Counted from the stretch's first letter, positions 9,104-18,314 are shown. The stretch: DNA of 64,000 nucleotides from JAGOFO01 sp964522105 (GCA_964522105.1 CAZFVA010000007.1:54040-118039), one strand, 5' to 3'. Numbers and translations: made by a program. The notes: a model not told the origin generated them from the sequence alone.

Positions 9104-10794
9104 ACGACTTCGGAATTCTGGTAGTAGTGCTGAAGGATCTGTTGATATTTCTTGCCGGCGTCCGCCATCCCTATTGCGCCGTTCTGACACATGCCGACAC
9201 CGTGACCAAATCCGCCGCCGGTAAACTTATACGAATTCCCGACACGATCCATGACGAACATCGAGCTTTTCAAGCCACCAAGGGATTTCCTAATTCTAAG
9301 CTCGGGGGACAGATGAACAACAACGGCCTTCCCGTTCAATTGTCCATTAACGTCCAGCCTCATAATCCGGCCTGACACGCCGCGTTCAAGTATATCAATA
9401 CCGACAAGCTGCCCGATGTCCTGCCCGGTTATCTTCAAAATGCCGTCCCGGATCTCCTGATCAGTCAACGTCTTGTCCCATCTGAACGAACCTTTGCCAA
9501 ACCTGGACATACCGCAGTACGCCTCTTTTGGCGGATGCTCGATGAAATTCCGGACCGACTTTTCACTAACACCGTCCGGATAGACCTTCACGCCACTCTG
9601 GACATCAGGCACCCCGGTCAAGAAAGCATGATTGCTTCCCTGCCAGACGTTTTTTCCACTTTCAGAGTGCCCGCCACACGATGAACTGTACACAGAATCG
9701 ACAAGACCGCCCTCGGAAAACACCATCATACCGGCCGTGTCGTCAACAGCGTCTGACGCCCGTGGATGCTCTTTTTCCATTCCTCGATAGGCCTGACAAT
9801 GAACATCTGCACACACCATGTACGGGTCAGCCGTATGGCGATTGCCCAGCTTGGCAAAAAGTTCTCCACGGGCAACAACGGCCTGCGAGCGCAGCGCTTC
9901 CATCGGCGAATCAGTAAATATTTCTGATGGAACAAGCCCTTTCAGCAGCGTCTCGGCGTCCAGCGCATTGACTGCGGCCAGATCGCCATTTCTGTCAGGT
10001 GTAAAAATGATGTTACCGCGATACGAGCGATCCTCACGGGCATGCCACGAAAAGCCCTTCCCAAATTCGACACCACGAATCCTGATGAATTTGCCGGCAG
10101 AAGGCTGCACTACGACCATCCCGGGAAACTCCATCGAAGTCTCGACACCGCTGCACCTGATGCGAATTCTGCCGTCGGGGCGCTTTACAACCTCTTCATA
10201 CAGTTCAAGAGTTGATTCGCCAACGGACTTTGCAAGATCGTCGCGGTGCCTGACTGCCGCAACCCTGTCCTCGATTGGCTTGTCTTCAACAACGACAACC
10301 GTGCGATTATCAAGAACCCGTCCATAAAATCCAAAAACGCTTCCCTGTTCAAACGTCTTTACGGTCAACCCACGCGCAGTCCACTTGTTTCTGGCATCCC
10401 TGACATGAGTCAAATCCCTGGCGGAGACCCTTTCCAGGGCAGGCCAGTGCATGATAGTCGCGGGACGGCTGTCATAAATGGTCGCGACACACTCGGTCTT
10501 TCCCTTTCCGACCCTTACCGCCGGTCCACCCTCACCGTCAGACATGAATACCACGGGACCATCGGAAACAAATGCCACCGACTTTTCACCCTCAACGACC
10601 CCGACCGTTACAACTGGTATATTTTCCGGCGTGAACGTGAATTTTGTTTGAAACAGCAGCTCGGTTCTGTCTTTTCGCGTGAAATCTTCGCCAAGCGTCT
10701 CGCCGCCCGATTCACCACCAAGGCCGGAAAGCGGCCACAGCAGACTGACCACCAGAAAAGCAAATACGGACAACACACCAGATCTAAATGGCAT
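9104..10794 (-). CDS. SpoIID/LytB-domain protein, 3' end lost in the gap
   Basis: About 563 visible residues. SpoIID-family proteins are peptidoglycan lytic transglycosylases or amidase enhancers acting outside the inner membrane. The family signatures are SPMEALRSQAVVARGELFA (with the conserved Glu), YSSSCGGHSESGKNVW, and near the C-terminus GGGFGHGVGMCQNGAIGMA with QILQHYYQNSEV, so only a few residues should be missing. The signal sequence MPFRSGVLSVFAFLVVSLL starts at 10794, preceded by AGGTGA; in-frame starts at 10833 and 10854 are possible. A long N-terminal region (about residues 30-230) precedes the catalytic part. The apparent open frame across the N run to 8947 is meaningless because the gap length is arbitrary. 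Confidence 0.85.
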
Positions 10795-10901
10795 AATCAA
10801 ATTCACCTGAATTCCACCCTGATGATTATTCATGACGACAGCAAAAGCAAACATCACGGCCGGAGTATTGTTGAATTATTTTTGTGTGGTGTAGAAACAC
10901 A

Positions 10902-10925
10902 AAGGGGCGCCCGAGGGCGCCCCTT
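10902..10925 (-). terminator. Strong hairpin terminator after the pilin gene
   Basis: GGGGCGCC (904-911 of this kilobase) pairs with GGCGCCCC (916-923), extended by AA/TT at the base. On the minus strand the stem is followed by TTTGTGTTT. It lies 21 bp beyond the pilin stop, as expected for a highly transcribed pilin gene. Confidence 0.75.
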
Positions 10926-10945
10926 GTGACTTCGTTCGGTATCGA

Positions 10946-11530
10946 CTACTCGGTTTCGTTGTCCACGAAGAAGGCGGAGGCGCCGACTGCGGCGCATTCA
11001 GCATACTGAGCCTTCGGGTCGCCGAAAACCAGGCGCTGGAAGGTTGACTGTGTGCCGTCGCAATCAAGGTCGGCATGGGCGTTGGCTGTGGCAGCCGCGG
11101 CGGTCAGAACGGCGTCATTGCCGTCCCACGAGTAAACAAAGTAAACCTGATCCGTGATCTGGAAGGTCAGGGATGACCAGGTCTTGCTGTTCCACGCCAG
11201 GGAGTTGGAATCGCAACGACCGTCTTTGTCGGCATCGGGGCCCGAGTAAGCGTCGCAGCAGGAAGCGGCCGGGGTCACGCCCTGGTCAGCCGGGAACTGA
11301 CAGAAGATCTTGTCGCCGTCGGCGGCAATGTGCGGGGCGGTGTAGTAGTAAGCAGCGCCCTTGTAGATCTTGTCCAGTTCGTCGATGGCTTCCGTGGTCT
11401 TGGCGCGGCGCATGTACTTAATGAATGCGGGAACCGCGATGACGGCCAGGATACCAAGGATCGCGACAACGACCATCAGTTCGACAAGCGTGAAGCCCTT
11501 GAAATTGATCTTACGAAATTTACTAAGCAT
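10946..11530 (-). CDS. pilA: Type IV pilin (PilA-like)
   Basis: A 194-residue class-III-signal pilin. The leader MLSKFRKINFKG is cut before Phe13 by prepilin peptidase, and Glu5 of the mature protein (Glu17) is in FTLVELMVVVAILGILAV, the classic assembly helix. The C-terminal globular part has Cys residues for disulfide loops (FCQFP, SCCDAY, RCDS, DLDCDG, AECAAV) and ends FVDNETE, which contains one N-x-T sequon at Asn191. A GGAGG site precedes the ATG at 11530; the longer frame to 11602 would bury the leader. A textbook sigma-54 promoter lies about 90 bp upstream and a strong terminator follows, so it is an independent unit. It is the likely major pilin, but a geopilin or pseudopilin role cannot be excluded. 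Confidence 0.93.
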   Translation of the reverse strand: MLSKFRKINFKGFTLVELMVVVAILGILAVIAVPAFIKYMRRAKTTEAIDELDKIYKGAAYYYTAPHIAADGDKIFCQFPADQGVTPAASCCDAYSGPDADKDGRCDSNSLAWNSKTWSSLTFQITDQVYFVYSWDGNDAVLTAAAATANAHADLDCDGTQSTFQRLVFGDPKAQYAECAAVGASAFFVDNETE

Positions 11531-11621
11531 GGGAACCTCCTCAATCGATGAAAAGAAACAAGCCTTGCCCGGGAATCGGGCGGGTCGCGGCGACCACGCC
11601 ACTTCCCATGCCTAACTATAA

Positions 11622-11637
11622 TGCAACCATCGTGCCA
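11622..11637 (-). promoter_or_regulatory. Sigma-54 (-24/-12) promoter of the pilin gene
   Basis: On the minus strand TGGCACGATGGTTGCA reads 11637 to 11622, a full match to the TGGCACG-N4-TTGCA consensus. The predicted start of transcription near 11610 leaves an 80-nt leader. Sigma-54 control of pilA through a PilR-type activator is well known in proteobacteria and Myxococcus; no activator gene is in the window. Confidence 0.85.
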
Positions 11638-11810
11638 TCTAACAAAGTACAGATAAAACATACAGTTATGGAGTTTTGAACAGGCTGAGGGCAACAACCC
11701 GGACAAAAAAAGTGCGGGCAAAGTGACAAATTTTGCTACTTCTGACGCCCGGGAGGTCGTAAAGATTACGCTCAACGCATTTCTGGCTTAGCATTAACAG
11801 GCTGGATTTT

Positions 11811-13844
11811 GTGAACAGCGGCCCCGGGGGGACTGAATTGGCAGGCAGACATCGGACCATAATCATCCTGATTGTTATTGCATTATGCGGACTTGCGGTT
11901 CGCGTTCTGCCTTCGATGGCTGACATGGCCGACACCGACGCGCTGAAAAGCCCTCTGCCTTTTCCTGATGACCCGCCATACCACCTGATTCGACTGCAGC
12001 AAATTGCGGACGGAACAGTCAGTTTTCCGGCGGAACTTGGCACTCCGGACGCCTTTATCGCACATCCATTCGGGGAAACATGCATCTGGCCATGGGGTTT
12101 TGATTTTCTTATCGGCGTCACAGCGCCACTGAACGACTGGTGCGGCACCGACTGCATGGCAAAGGCTGCTGGATTCATCCCTCCAATACTTTCCGGTCTT
12201 TCCATGATCCTTCTGTTCTTTCTAAGTAGACTTGCCGGGCGCGGCAGCCAGCTTCAACGGACAGATGAATCGAGGAGCCTTGTTGCCGCTGCAATCTTCG
12301 CGCTGATGCCTGCAAACGTCGTCTATACCTTGAACGGGCGGATTGACCACCACGTCATGGAACCGCTGATACTGATTCTGCCCCTGCTGCTTGTGTTCAA
12401 GTGGAACCAATCCCCTGCCGGCGGTCGCGGCCGGATGCTGCTGTTTGCGGGGGGACTTGCCTGCGGACTGGCCGGTGCATTTGTTCCGGCGGCACCGGCA
12501 CTGAACATCCCTCTGTTTATTGCCGTCGGAACGTTCCTGTGCCTGTCAGCAAAACCACGCCTCCTTATTAATGTACTGATGTGGAACATCGGAATGCTGG
12601 CCGGCACAGCGGCTTCATTGTTTTTTTCACCTTTTCCGGGACAATGGGTTTTCTACTCGGCTTCACTGACTCACCTGATGATAGCTTTCTGCTGCATCGT
12701 CGGCCTGGTGGTGGCCGCAGCCATACTTTCACTGACACCACAGCCGGATAAATCAAGTGGCGTAAAAACCAGACTGCTGATTGCCGGGGCGGCAGGTTCG
12801 GCGGGCGGCGCAGTTTCCGTCATGGCCGCATCATGGCTGTTTCCTGAATTTACGACATCAATACTTAATGGAACTATCTACACCGCGTCAGGCGACCTTG
12901 CGAAGATGTCCCTTGAAGCGTCTTCCTTTTTTGACTCGCCTGTCCGTGTGCTGGAGCTGACAGGATGGCTGCTGCCTTTATCAATCGCCGGGATTATCGG
13001 CGCGGCTTCAGGTCGAAAAGACTCGACTGAACGCCTGATTGCTGTTCTGGCTGCAATTTTTATCCTGCTGGCGATGATGCAGCGACGCTTTCTGGTCGCC
13101 GCAACCCCGTTAGTTGCCATCACAGCCGCTGACGGTATATTCCTGGTCACCGGCTACCTGAGCCGGAAAGCCGCCCGGATATCTGAAAGAGGCGGCGCCA
13201 TCGTTCTGGTGGCAATACTGGTACCTTCAATTATGACAGACCTGACTATCGAGCCGCTTACAGCAAGAGACCGGGCCATGTACAGCGCGGCGGCCGGCAT
13301 CAGGGAACTGACCGGCGGGCAACAGAAATCGTCAGGAACCCTGGCCCCATGGGGTTACGGGCATCTTCTTAAATACCGGGCCGGTGTCCCGACAGTCTGC
13401 GACAACTTCTTCGGTGTACCGGGAAGCGACGCGGCAATCATGCGATGCCTGAACATCATGTATTCAACCAATGATGCGTTTATCAATAAACAATTTGACG
13501 AACTGAAGATCAGATTTGTTGTGCTCGTTCCACCTCATCCGGACCAGATCAAAGTCGAAACAGGCTTGATCGGGCTTGACTCATCAGCGTGGGCAGATGA
13601 TGAAGGACGCTTGTCCGCACTTTTTGCGCAGTCGTTCTATGGCAGAACCGGAATGTGGGCCGCCGGAGCCCGAATCGGCCAGATTGGCCCCTGGAATTTG
13701 ACGCTGAAGGGCAAATTCAAGCAGATTGACACAGAAACTCGTGAAGTTTTGTCTGAAGTGTTTCTTCTTGAACGTTTTCCCGCCAACGCTGAAAGTGGTT
13801 CCGGGCAGGCCCCGACTGAAGACAATACCCCCGTTAATCATTGA
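11811..13844 (+). CDS. STT3/PglB/AglB-type oligosaccharyltransferase
   Basis: A 677-residue polytopic protein with the conserved landmarks of the STT3 family, which moves an oligosaccharide from a lipid carrier to Asn on exported proteins. The first external loop has DDPPYHLIRLQQIADG (Asp54, Tyr57, His58, Arg61), then HPFGETCIWPWGFDFL, then LNGRIDHHVMEP (Asp179, His180, His181, Glu184). A version of the WWDYG motif is PWGYGHLL (Trp514), followed by the soluble C-terminal domain. About twelve membrane helices lie between. The start is GTG at 11811; a TTG near 11838 behind GGGGGACT is an alternative. It lies divergent from the pilin gene, 280 bp away. The WWDYG variant lacks the Asp, so substrate and activity are inferred. 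Confidence 0.75.
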   Translation: MNSGPGGTELAGRHRTIIILIVIALCGLAVRVLPSMADMADTDALKSPLPFPDDPPYHLIRLQQIADGTVSFPAELGTPDAFIAHPFGETCIWPWGFDFLIGVTAPLNDWCGTDCMAKAAGFIPPILSGLSMILLFFLSRLAGRGSQLQRTDESRSLVAAAIFALMPANVVYTLNGRIDHHVMEPLILILPLLLVFKWNQSPAGGRGRMLLFAGGLACGLAGAFVPAAPALNIPLFIAVGTFLCLSAKPRLLINVLMWNIGMLAGTAASLFFSPFPGQWVFYSASLTHLMIAFCCIVGLVVAAAILSLTPQPDKSSGVKTRLLIAGAAGSAGGAVSVMAASWLFPEFTTSILNGTIYTASGDLAKMSLEASSFFDSPVRVLELTGWLLPLSIAGIIGAASGRKDSTERLIAVLAAIFILLAMMQRRFLVAATPLVAITAADGIFLVTGYLSRKAARISERGGAIVLVAILVPSIMTDLTIEPLTARDRAMYSAAAGIRELTGGQQKSSGTLAPWGYGHLLKYRAGVPTVCDNFFGVPGSDAAIMRCLNIMYSTNDAFINKQFDELKIRFVVLVPPHPDQIKVETGLIGLDSSAWADDEGRLSALFAQSFYGRTGMWAAGARIGQIGPWNLTLKGKFKQIDTETREVLSEVFLLERFPANAESGSGQAPTEDNTPVNH

Positions 13845-13887
13845 TAAGAATCATCGACTGGTGCAAAATATGGCGTCCTGTCTGATT

Positions 13888-13916
13888 CTGACAAAACTGT
13901 CAGTCTCTGACATAAT
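13888..13916 (+). promoter_or_regulatory. Promoter with overlapping inverted-repeat operator, GH4 operon
   Basis: CTGACA (13888-13893), exactly 17 nt, then CATAAT (13911-13916): both boxes match five of six consensus positions. The -35 box is also the left arm of a perfect inverted repeat CTGACA-AAAC-TGTCAG (13888-13903), a plausible repressor or activator site. A GC hairpin CGGGC-CAAC-GCCCG (13924-13937) sits in the predicted 80-nt leader. Confidence 0.6.
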
Positions 13917-14001
13917 CGCTGAACGGGCCAACGCCCGGTTACATGCATGATGCAGGTCAGAAATCACGTATGTGGCTGGATTGATGAACTAAGGTCGTTA
14001 G

Positions 14002-15267
14002 ATGAAACTCGCGGTAATTGGCGGCGGATCAACATATACACCGGAACTTTTTGAAGGCCTGATTGCCCGCGAAGCCGAGATCGGCCTTACCGAAGTAATC
14101 CTTGAAGACATCGACCCTGAACGCCTGACGCCTGTCGCGGGATTCTGCGCCAGAATGGCGGCAGCAGCAGGCGCAGGTTTCACAGTTTCAAGTACGACAG
14201 ACCTGGATCAGGCGGTATCTGGCGCAGACATCGTCATCACTCAGATCAGGGTCGGCGGGCAGCAGGCCCGCCTGAGGGACGAACAGATACCGCTGAAGTA
14301 CAACCTGATCGGGCAGGAAACAACCGGCCCCGGCGGGTTTGCCAAGGCCCTTCGCACCATTCCAGAAATATTGAAGATTGCAGAGCGAATCAAGCTGCTG
14401 GCGCCTGACGCATGGGTCGTCAATTTCACCAATCCATCCGGAATCATTACTGAAACACTGATAAGACATGGCGGTGTAAAGACTGTCGGTCTATGTAATA
14501 TCCCGATGGAAATGAAGATCGAGACGGCTGGCGCCCTTGGCGTCGATCAGTCCAGAGTTGAACTTGAATACATCGGCCTGAACCACCTTGGATGGATACG
14601 CGGGATCAAGCTTGACGGCAATGATATTACCGACACAATTCTGGCCGGATTCAAAGGCGGAATGATTCCCGCGAACATCCCGGAGCTTGATTTCGGCACC
14701 GATTTCTACAATGCGATCGGAATGATTCCAAGTCCCTACCTTGAATACTATTACGCCACGGATGAAATGCTTGCCCGCCTGAAAACCGAAAAAAGCCGGG
14801 CTCTTGTCGTCATGGACCTTGAAAAGGATCTTTTTGCGATTTATCGCGATCCGTCGCAGCACACCAAGCCGGAACTCCTGTCGCAGCGCGGCGGGGCCTG
14901 GTATTCCCGCGTGGCCATCGATGTAATTTCTGCGCTGCTTGGGAATGAACCGCAAAGGCACGTCGTAAACGCAATTAACGGCGATACAATCCCTGAACTG
15001 CCCGCGGATGCAGTAATTGAAGCCCCGGCCATGATCAGTCGACACGGCGTCAAAAGCCTGCCGGCCAGGCGTCTGCCGGAGGAAATAGTCGGGCTGGTCA
15101 GGCTGGCAAAAGCGTATGAACGACTGACCATCGAAGCTGCGACAGGCCGGTCGCGCCGAAAGGCTCTGATGGCCTTGATCAATAATCCCCTTGTCAGGAC
15201 AATATCTGCGGCAAGGTCAATTCTTGATGAACTGATTGCCAACGGCGACATAGTTCCCGTTGACTGA
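14002..15267 (+). CDS. GH4-family NAD-dependent glycosidase (6-phospho-beta-glucosidase type)
   Basis: A 421-residue glycoside hydrolase family 4 enzyme. These use NAD+ and a divalent metal to oxidise, eliminate and rehydrate the sugar rather than acid/base hydrolysis. The Rossmann start is MKLAVIGGGSTYTPELFEG, followed by QTTGPGG-type loop IGQETTGPGGFAKALR, VNFTNPSGI, the metal Cys in GLCNIP and the metal His in YIGLNHLGWI. Members act on 6-phospho-beta-glucosides or on unphosphorylated alpha or beta glycosides; the NFTNP and CNIP motifs suit the 6-phospho-beta-glucosidase branch. No PTS gene is nearby, which leaves the natural substrate open. It heads a three-gene run with an aminotransferase and an oxidoreductase (19-nt and 46-nt spacings). 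Confidence 0.87.
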   Translation: MKLAVIGGGSTYTPELFEGLIAREAEIGLTEVILEDIDPERLTPVAGFCARMAAAAGAGFTVSSTTDLDQAVSGADIVITQIRVGGQQARLRDEQIPLKYNLIGQETTGPGGFAKALRTIPEILKIAERIKLLAPDAWVVNFTNPSGIITETLIRHGGVKTVGLCNIPMEMKIETAGALGVDQSRVELEYIGLNHLGWIRGIKLDGNDITDTILAGFKGGMIPANIPELDFGTDFYNAIGMIPSPYLEYYYATDEMLARLKTEKSRALVVMDLEKDLFAIYRDPSQHTKPELLSQRGGAWYSRVAIDVISALLGNEPQRHVVNAINGDTIPELPADAVIEAPAMISRHGVKSLPARRLPEEIVGLVRLAKAYERLTIEAATGRSRRKALMALINNPLVRTISAARSILDELIANGDIVPVD

Positions 15268-15285
15268 TTATAAGGAGAACCCGTT

Positions 15286-16539
15286 ATGTCAAAGCTCGCA
15301 CTTCTTGGTGGAACCCCGGTCAGAACAGAAAAATTTTCCCCGTGGCCCGAGTATGATGAACGCGAAGAAAAATATCTTCTTGATACCCTCAGATCCAGAA
15401 AGTGGGGCGGATACCCCTACCCCAGCGAACTGTCTGTGGAATTCTGTGAAAGATTTGCAAAATACCACGGCGCAAACCACTGCGTGCTGGCGGCAAACGG
15501 TTCGCTGACACTGGAAGTCGCGCTGAAGGCCGCCGGGATCAAAGCCGGTGATGAAGTAATTGTTCCGAACTACACGTTTGCAGCGACCGCTGCCTGCGCC
15601 GTCCGTGTCAACGCGGTGCCGGTGTTCGTTGACGTTGAAGAACGCAATTACTGCATCAACCCCGATCTGGTCGAACAGGCCATCACACCGAAAACCAGGG
15701 CCATTATTCCGGTCCACCTTGGCTCATCATGCGCTGACATGGACAGAATCATGGAGATCGCGCGCAAGCACAACCTTATAGTTATTGAAGACTGCGCCCA
15801 CGCTCATGGCGGGGAATGGCGCGGGATGGGCGTCGGCTCGATCGGCGACTTCGGCTCGTTCTCGTTCCAGTCATCCAAGCTGATGACGGCCGGTGAAGGC
15901 GGCGCCATCACCATTAAAGACGACATGCATCGCCAGAGAGCCATGGCCCTTATCAACTGCGGACGCAAAGAGCCCGGGTACGACGGTTTCGAAGGCTCGG
16001 TCTTCGGATGGAATTACCGCCTTGGTGACGTTCACGTTGCCATCCTGATGGGCCAGATGGACCGCCTGGACGAAGTGACGAAGAAGCGTTCCGTCATGGC
16101 TGATGCATTCACAAAGCTGCTGCACGAAAACGTCAAAGGCCTGACCGTTCTGGCCACGGATCCGAGGGTCACAAGAAAACACTGCTATCAGACCGTAATG
16201 AAATACGACAGCAAGTTCTTCAAGGGCGTCCACCGTGACCGCTTCATTGACGCGCTGGAAGCGGAAGGCGTCGGCATGCATGGCGACTTCTACACCGCAC
16301 TTCACGAGCACGAGCTGATGGACGCGAAGTCCAGTGAGTTCCCGATGCTGCGTGAACGCTATGGTGATGGCCTTCATTCCTGCAAAAGCGGACAGTTCCC
16401 GGTTTCAATCAAAGCCGGATATGAAGAAGCAGTCTGGATGCACTACTCATATCTTTCGGGGACACATAAGGACCTTCAGGATATTGTCGAAGCAATCGCC
16501 AAGATTCAGGCCAACGCGGAAGAGCTTCTTCAGAAATAG
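15286..16539 (+). CDS. DegT/DnrJ/EryC1/StrS family sugar aminotransferase
   Basis: A 417-residue PLP enzyme of the family that aminates keto-sugars or keto-cyclitols. Seen are NGSLTLEVALKAAGIKAGDE (PLP phosphate region), VIEDCAHAHGGEW (Asp contacting the PLP ring), and the PLP Lys198 in SFQSSKLMTAGEGG. The sequence start LALLGGTPVRT is typical for the branch containing scyllo-inosose and 3-keto-sugar aminotransferases. A strong AAGGAG lies before the ATG. Position between a GH4 glycosidase and a Gfo/Idh/MocA dehydrogenase suggests the dehydrogenase makes the keto-sugar and this enzyme aminates it, or the reverse in catabolism. The actual substrate is not deducible. Confidence 0.88.
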   Translation: MSKLALLGGTPVRTEKFSPWPEYDEREEKYLLDTLRSRKWGGYPYPSELSVEFCERFAKYHGANHCVLAANGSLTLEVALKAAGIKAGDEVIVPNYTFAATAACAVRVNAVPVFVDVEERNYCINPDLVEQAITPKTRAIIPVHLGSSCADMDRIMEIARKHNLIVIEDCAHAHGGEWRGMGVGSIGDFGSFSFQSSKLMTAGEGGAITIKDDMHRQRAMALINCGRKEPGYDGFEGSVFGWNYRLGDVHVAILMGQMDRLDEVTKKRSVMADAFTKLLHENVKGLTVLATDPRVTRKHCYQTVMKYDSKFFKGVHRDRFIDALEAEGVGMHGDFYTALHEHELMDAKSSEFPMLRERYGDGLHSCKSGQFPVSIKAGYEEAVWMHYSYLSGTHKDLQDIVEAIAKIQANAEELLQK

Positions 16540-16585
16540 CGGACGAACGATCAGCCGTAGTCTTATTAACCTGAGGTAACTGGTT

Positions 16586-17689
16586 ATGGAACGCAAAATC
16601 TGTGTCGGAATCGTAGGTTCCGGGTACATATCAAAAACCCATATTGATGCGCTGCGGACGATACCGGACGTTGAAGTCATCGCCGTGGCAGACGTCGATC
16701 TGGAACGCGGCCGGAAATTCGCGGAACTTAACAACGTGCCGAAGGTTTACCCGAACCACACGGAAATGTTGAAGGACGCCGCCATTGACGCCATTGTTGT
16801 CGCAGTACCGAACTGCTTCCACGCACCGGTTGCGATTGACGCACTTGAAGCCGGAAAGCATGTCATCTGCGAAAAGCCACTGGCGCTGACAATTGAAGAC
16901 GCTGAAAAGATGATCGAAACGGCCCGCAGAAAGGGACTGGTCCTTGCCCACGCAGAAGAACTCTGCTTCATTCCCAAGTTCATCAGGGCTCAGGAAATGA
17001 TGAAGTCGGGCGGGATCGGCAAGCCATACCTTCTTCGCCAGTGCGAAAAGCACGCCGGCCCATATTCCCCGTGGTTCTGGATACCGGAGCAGGCCGGTGG
17101 CGGCATTCTGATGGATATGGGCTGCCATTCAATTGAATGCATCCGCTTTTTCCTGGGCAAACCGAAAGTAAAGTCGGTTACGGCACACATGGGCACTTAC
17201 CTGCACGGCAAGATTACGAAAGAAGAAGACCTGGTCATCATCATCATGGAATTCGAAGACGGCACGATCGGTCAGGTCGAGGCTTCGTGGACCTTGAAAG
17301 GCGGGATGGATTCAACGTTCGAAATCTTCGGCACCGAAGGCGTCGTTTACGCAGACCTGCTGAAAGGCAACGGCATGAGGGCGTTTTCAGAAAAGGGATT
17401 CCCCGGGATGGACGATTCAACCGGCTGGACATTCCCTGACTACGAATGGCTGTGGAACAACGGCTATCCTCAGGAAGATGCGCACTTCATTGACTGCATG
17501 CGAAAAGGCACGGTCCCGGTCGAATCCGGCGAAGATGGTCTGGCCGTTCTTGAAATTATTCTGGCCGCCTACCACAGCGCTGGAATCGGGCGCAAGGTCA
17601 ATCTGCCGTTCCGCCCCCGGGGGATAAGCGTACCTGTCGATTTATGGATTAACCCACGTCCCGAACTTGGAATCGGCCCAATTGAATAA
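16586..17689 (+). CDS. Gfo/Idh/MocA family oxidoreductase
   Basis: A 367-residue NAD(P)-dependent dehydrogenase acting on sugars or cyclitols. The Rossmann motif is VGIVGSGYISKTHIDAL, the second landmark is the EKPLALT motif (HVICEKPLALTIEDAE) with its catalytic Lys, and GGGILMDMGCHSIECIRF holds the conserved Asp/His of the substrate domain (GG...D.G.H). Length is normal. It closes the GH4-aminotransferase-oxidoreductase run, with a GAGG site before the ATG. Gfo/Idh/MocA and DegT enzymes are commonly paired in making or breaking down amino sugars and aminocyclitols. Substrate unknown. Confidence 0.88.
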   Translation: MERKICVGIVGSGYISKTHIDALRTIPDVEVIAVADVDLERGRKFAELNNVPKVYPNHTEMLKDAAIDAIVVAVPNCFHAPVAIDALEAGKHVICEKPLALTIEDAEKMIETARRKGLVLAHAEELCFIPKFIRAQEMMKSGGIGKPYLLRQCEKHAGPYSPWFWIPEQAGGGILMDMGCHSIECIRFFLGKPKVKSVTAHMGTYLHGKITKEEDLVIIIMEFEDGTIGQVEASWTLKGGMDSTFEIFGTEGVVYADLLKGNGMRAFSEKGFPGMDDSTGWTFPDYEWLWNNGYPQEDAHFIDCMRKGTVPVESGEDGLAVLEIILAAYHSAGIGRKVNLPFRPRGISVPVDLWINPRPELGIGPIE

Positions 17690-17825
17690 AGGGGTTACGA
17701 ATCCATTTTCAGCAACTTTTAATAGATGCTTTTCTTGCACTAATTGATGTGCTAATGTCATCACGCTATGCAGATATGGTTTGCGTGGAGTGATTCCCAA
17801 AGGCCTTATTAATAACGAGATTTCC

Positions 17826-18314
17826 ATGTTCGGCAAAGACGGCGACAACAAAATGGCTGACGGAGGCGCTGCCTCTTCAAGCAGCAGACAGGGTAAACGC
17901 CGGTCCAAGACGATCGCTGCCCGTCGTTTAAGTCGGGTAGATTTTTCGGACGGACTTGAAATCGACGAAAGTTTCGACGCTTTCCGGCCAAAGACCCGTG
18001 CTGATTGCGCTGAAGGACCTCGCCCATGTCCGTGGGTTGCATGCAAGTATCATCTGTATCTGGATGTCAGCCCGAAGACCGGTTCGATCAAACTGAATTT
18101 CCCGGATATTGAACCGTGGGAAATGCCTGATTCCTGTGTATTGGACGTGGCCGACAAAGGCCCTGTAACCCTCGAAGATGTCGGGAGAATCATGAACCTG
18201 ACCAGGGAACGGATCAGACAGCTCGAACAGGCAGCTTCTGTTCGAATCAAAGAAACCAGACTTGCCCGCGAATACAGGACCTACACCCTGGAAAGACCTG
18301 ATAAGGCCCCTTAA
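17826..18314 (+). CDS. Sigma-region-4-like helix-turn-helix protein
   Basis: A 162-residue protein with a Ser/Gly/Lys/Arg-rich N-terminus (residues 1-45), a middle part with CPWVACKYHLYLDV, and a C-terminal helix-turn-helix VTLEDVGRIMNLTRERIRQLEQAA that closely matches sigma-70 region 4.2 (which contacts the -35 box). There is no region 2, so it cannot be a complete sigma factor. It is probably a transcription regulator. The two Cys in the middle part could bind metal. Start chosen at the ATG at 17826, with GAGA 7 nt upstream; starts further up have no clear site. A CCCTTAAGGG palindrome overlaps its stop codon. Confidence 0.7.
   Translation: MFGKDGDNKMADGGAASSSSRQGKRRSKTIAARRLSRVDFSDGLEIDESFDAFRPKTRADCAEGPRPCPWVACKYHLYLDVSPKTGSIKLNFPDIEPWEMPDSCVLDVADKGPVTLEDVGRIMNLTRERIRQLEQAASVRIKETRLAREYRTYTLERPDKAP

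Noticed and set aside
8906..9190. Open frames running through the N gap on both strands
   Set aside because: The gap length is arbitrary, so a frame joined across it has no meaning.
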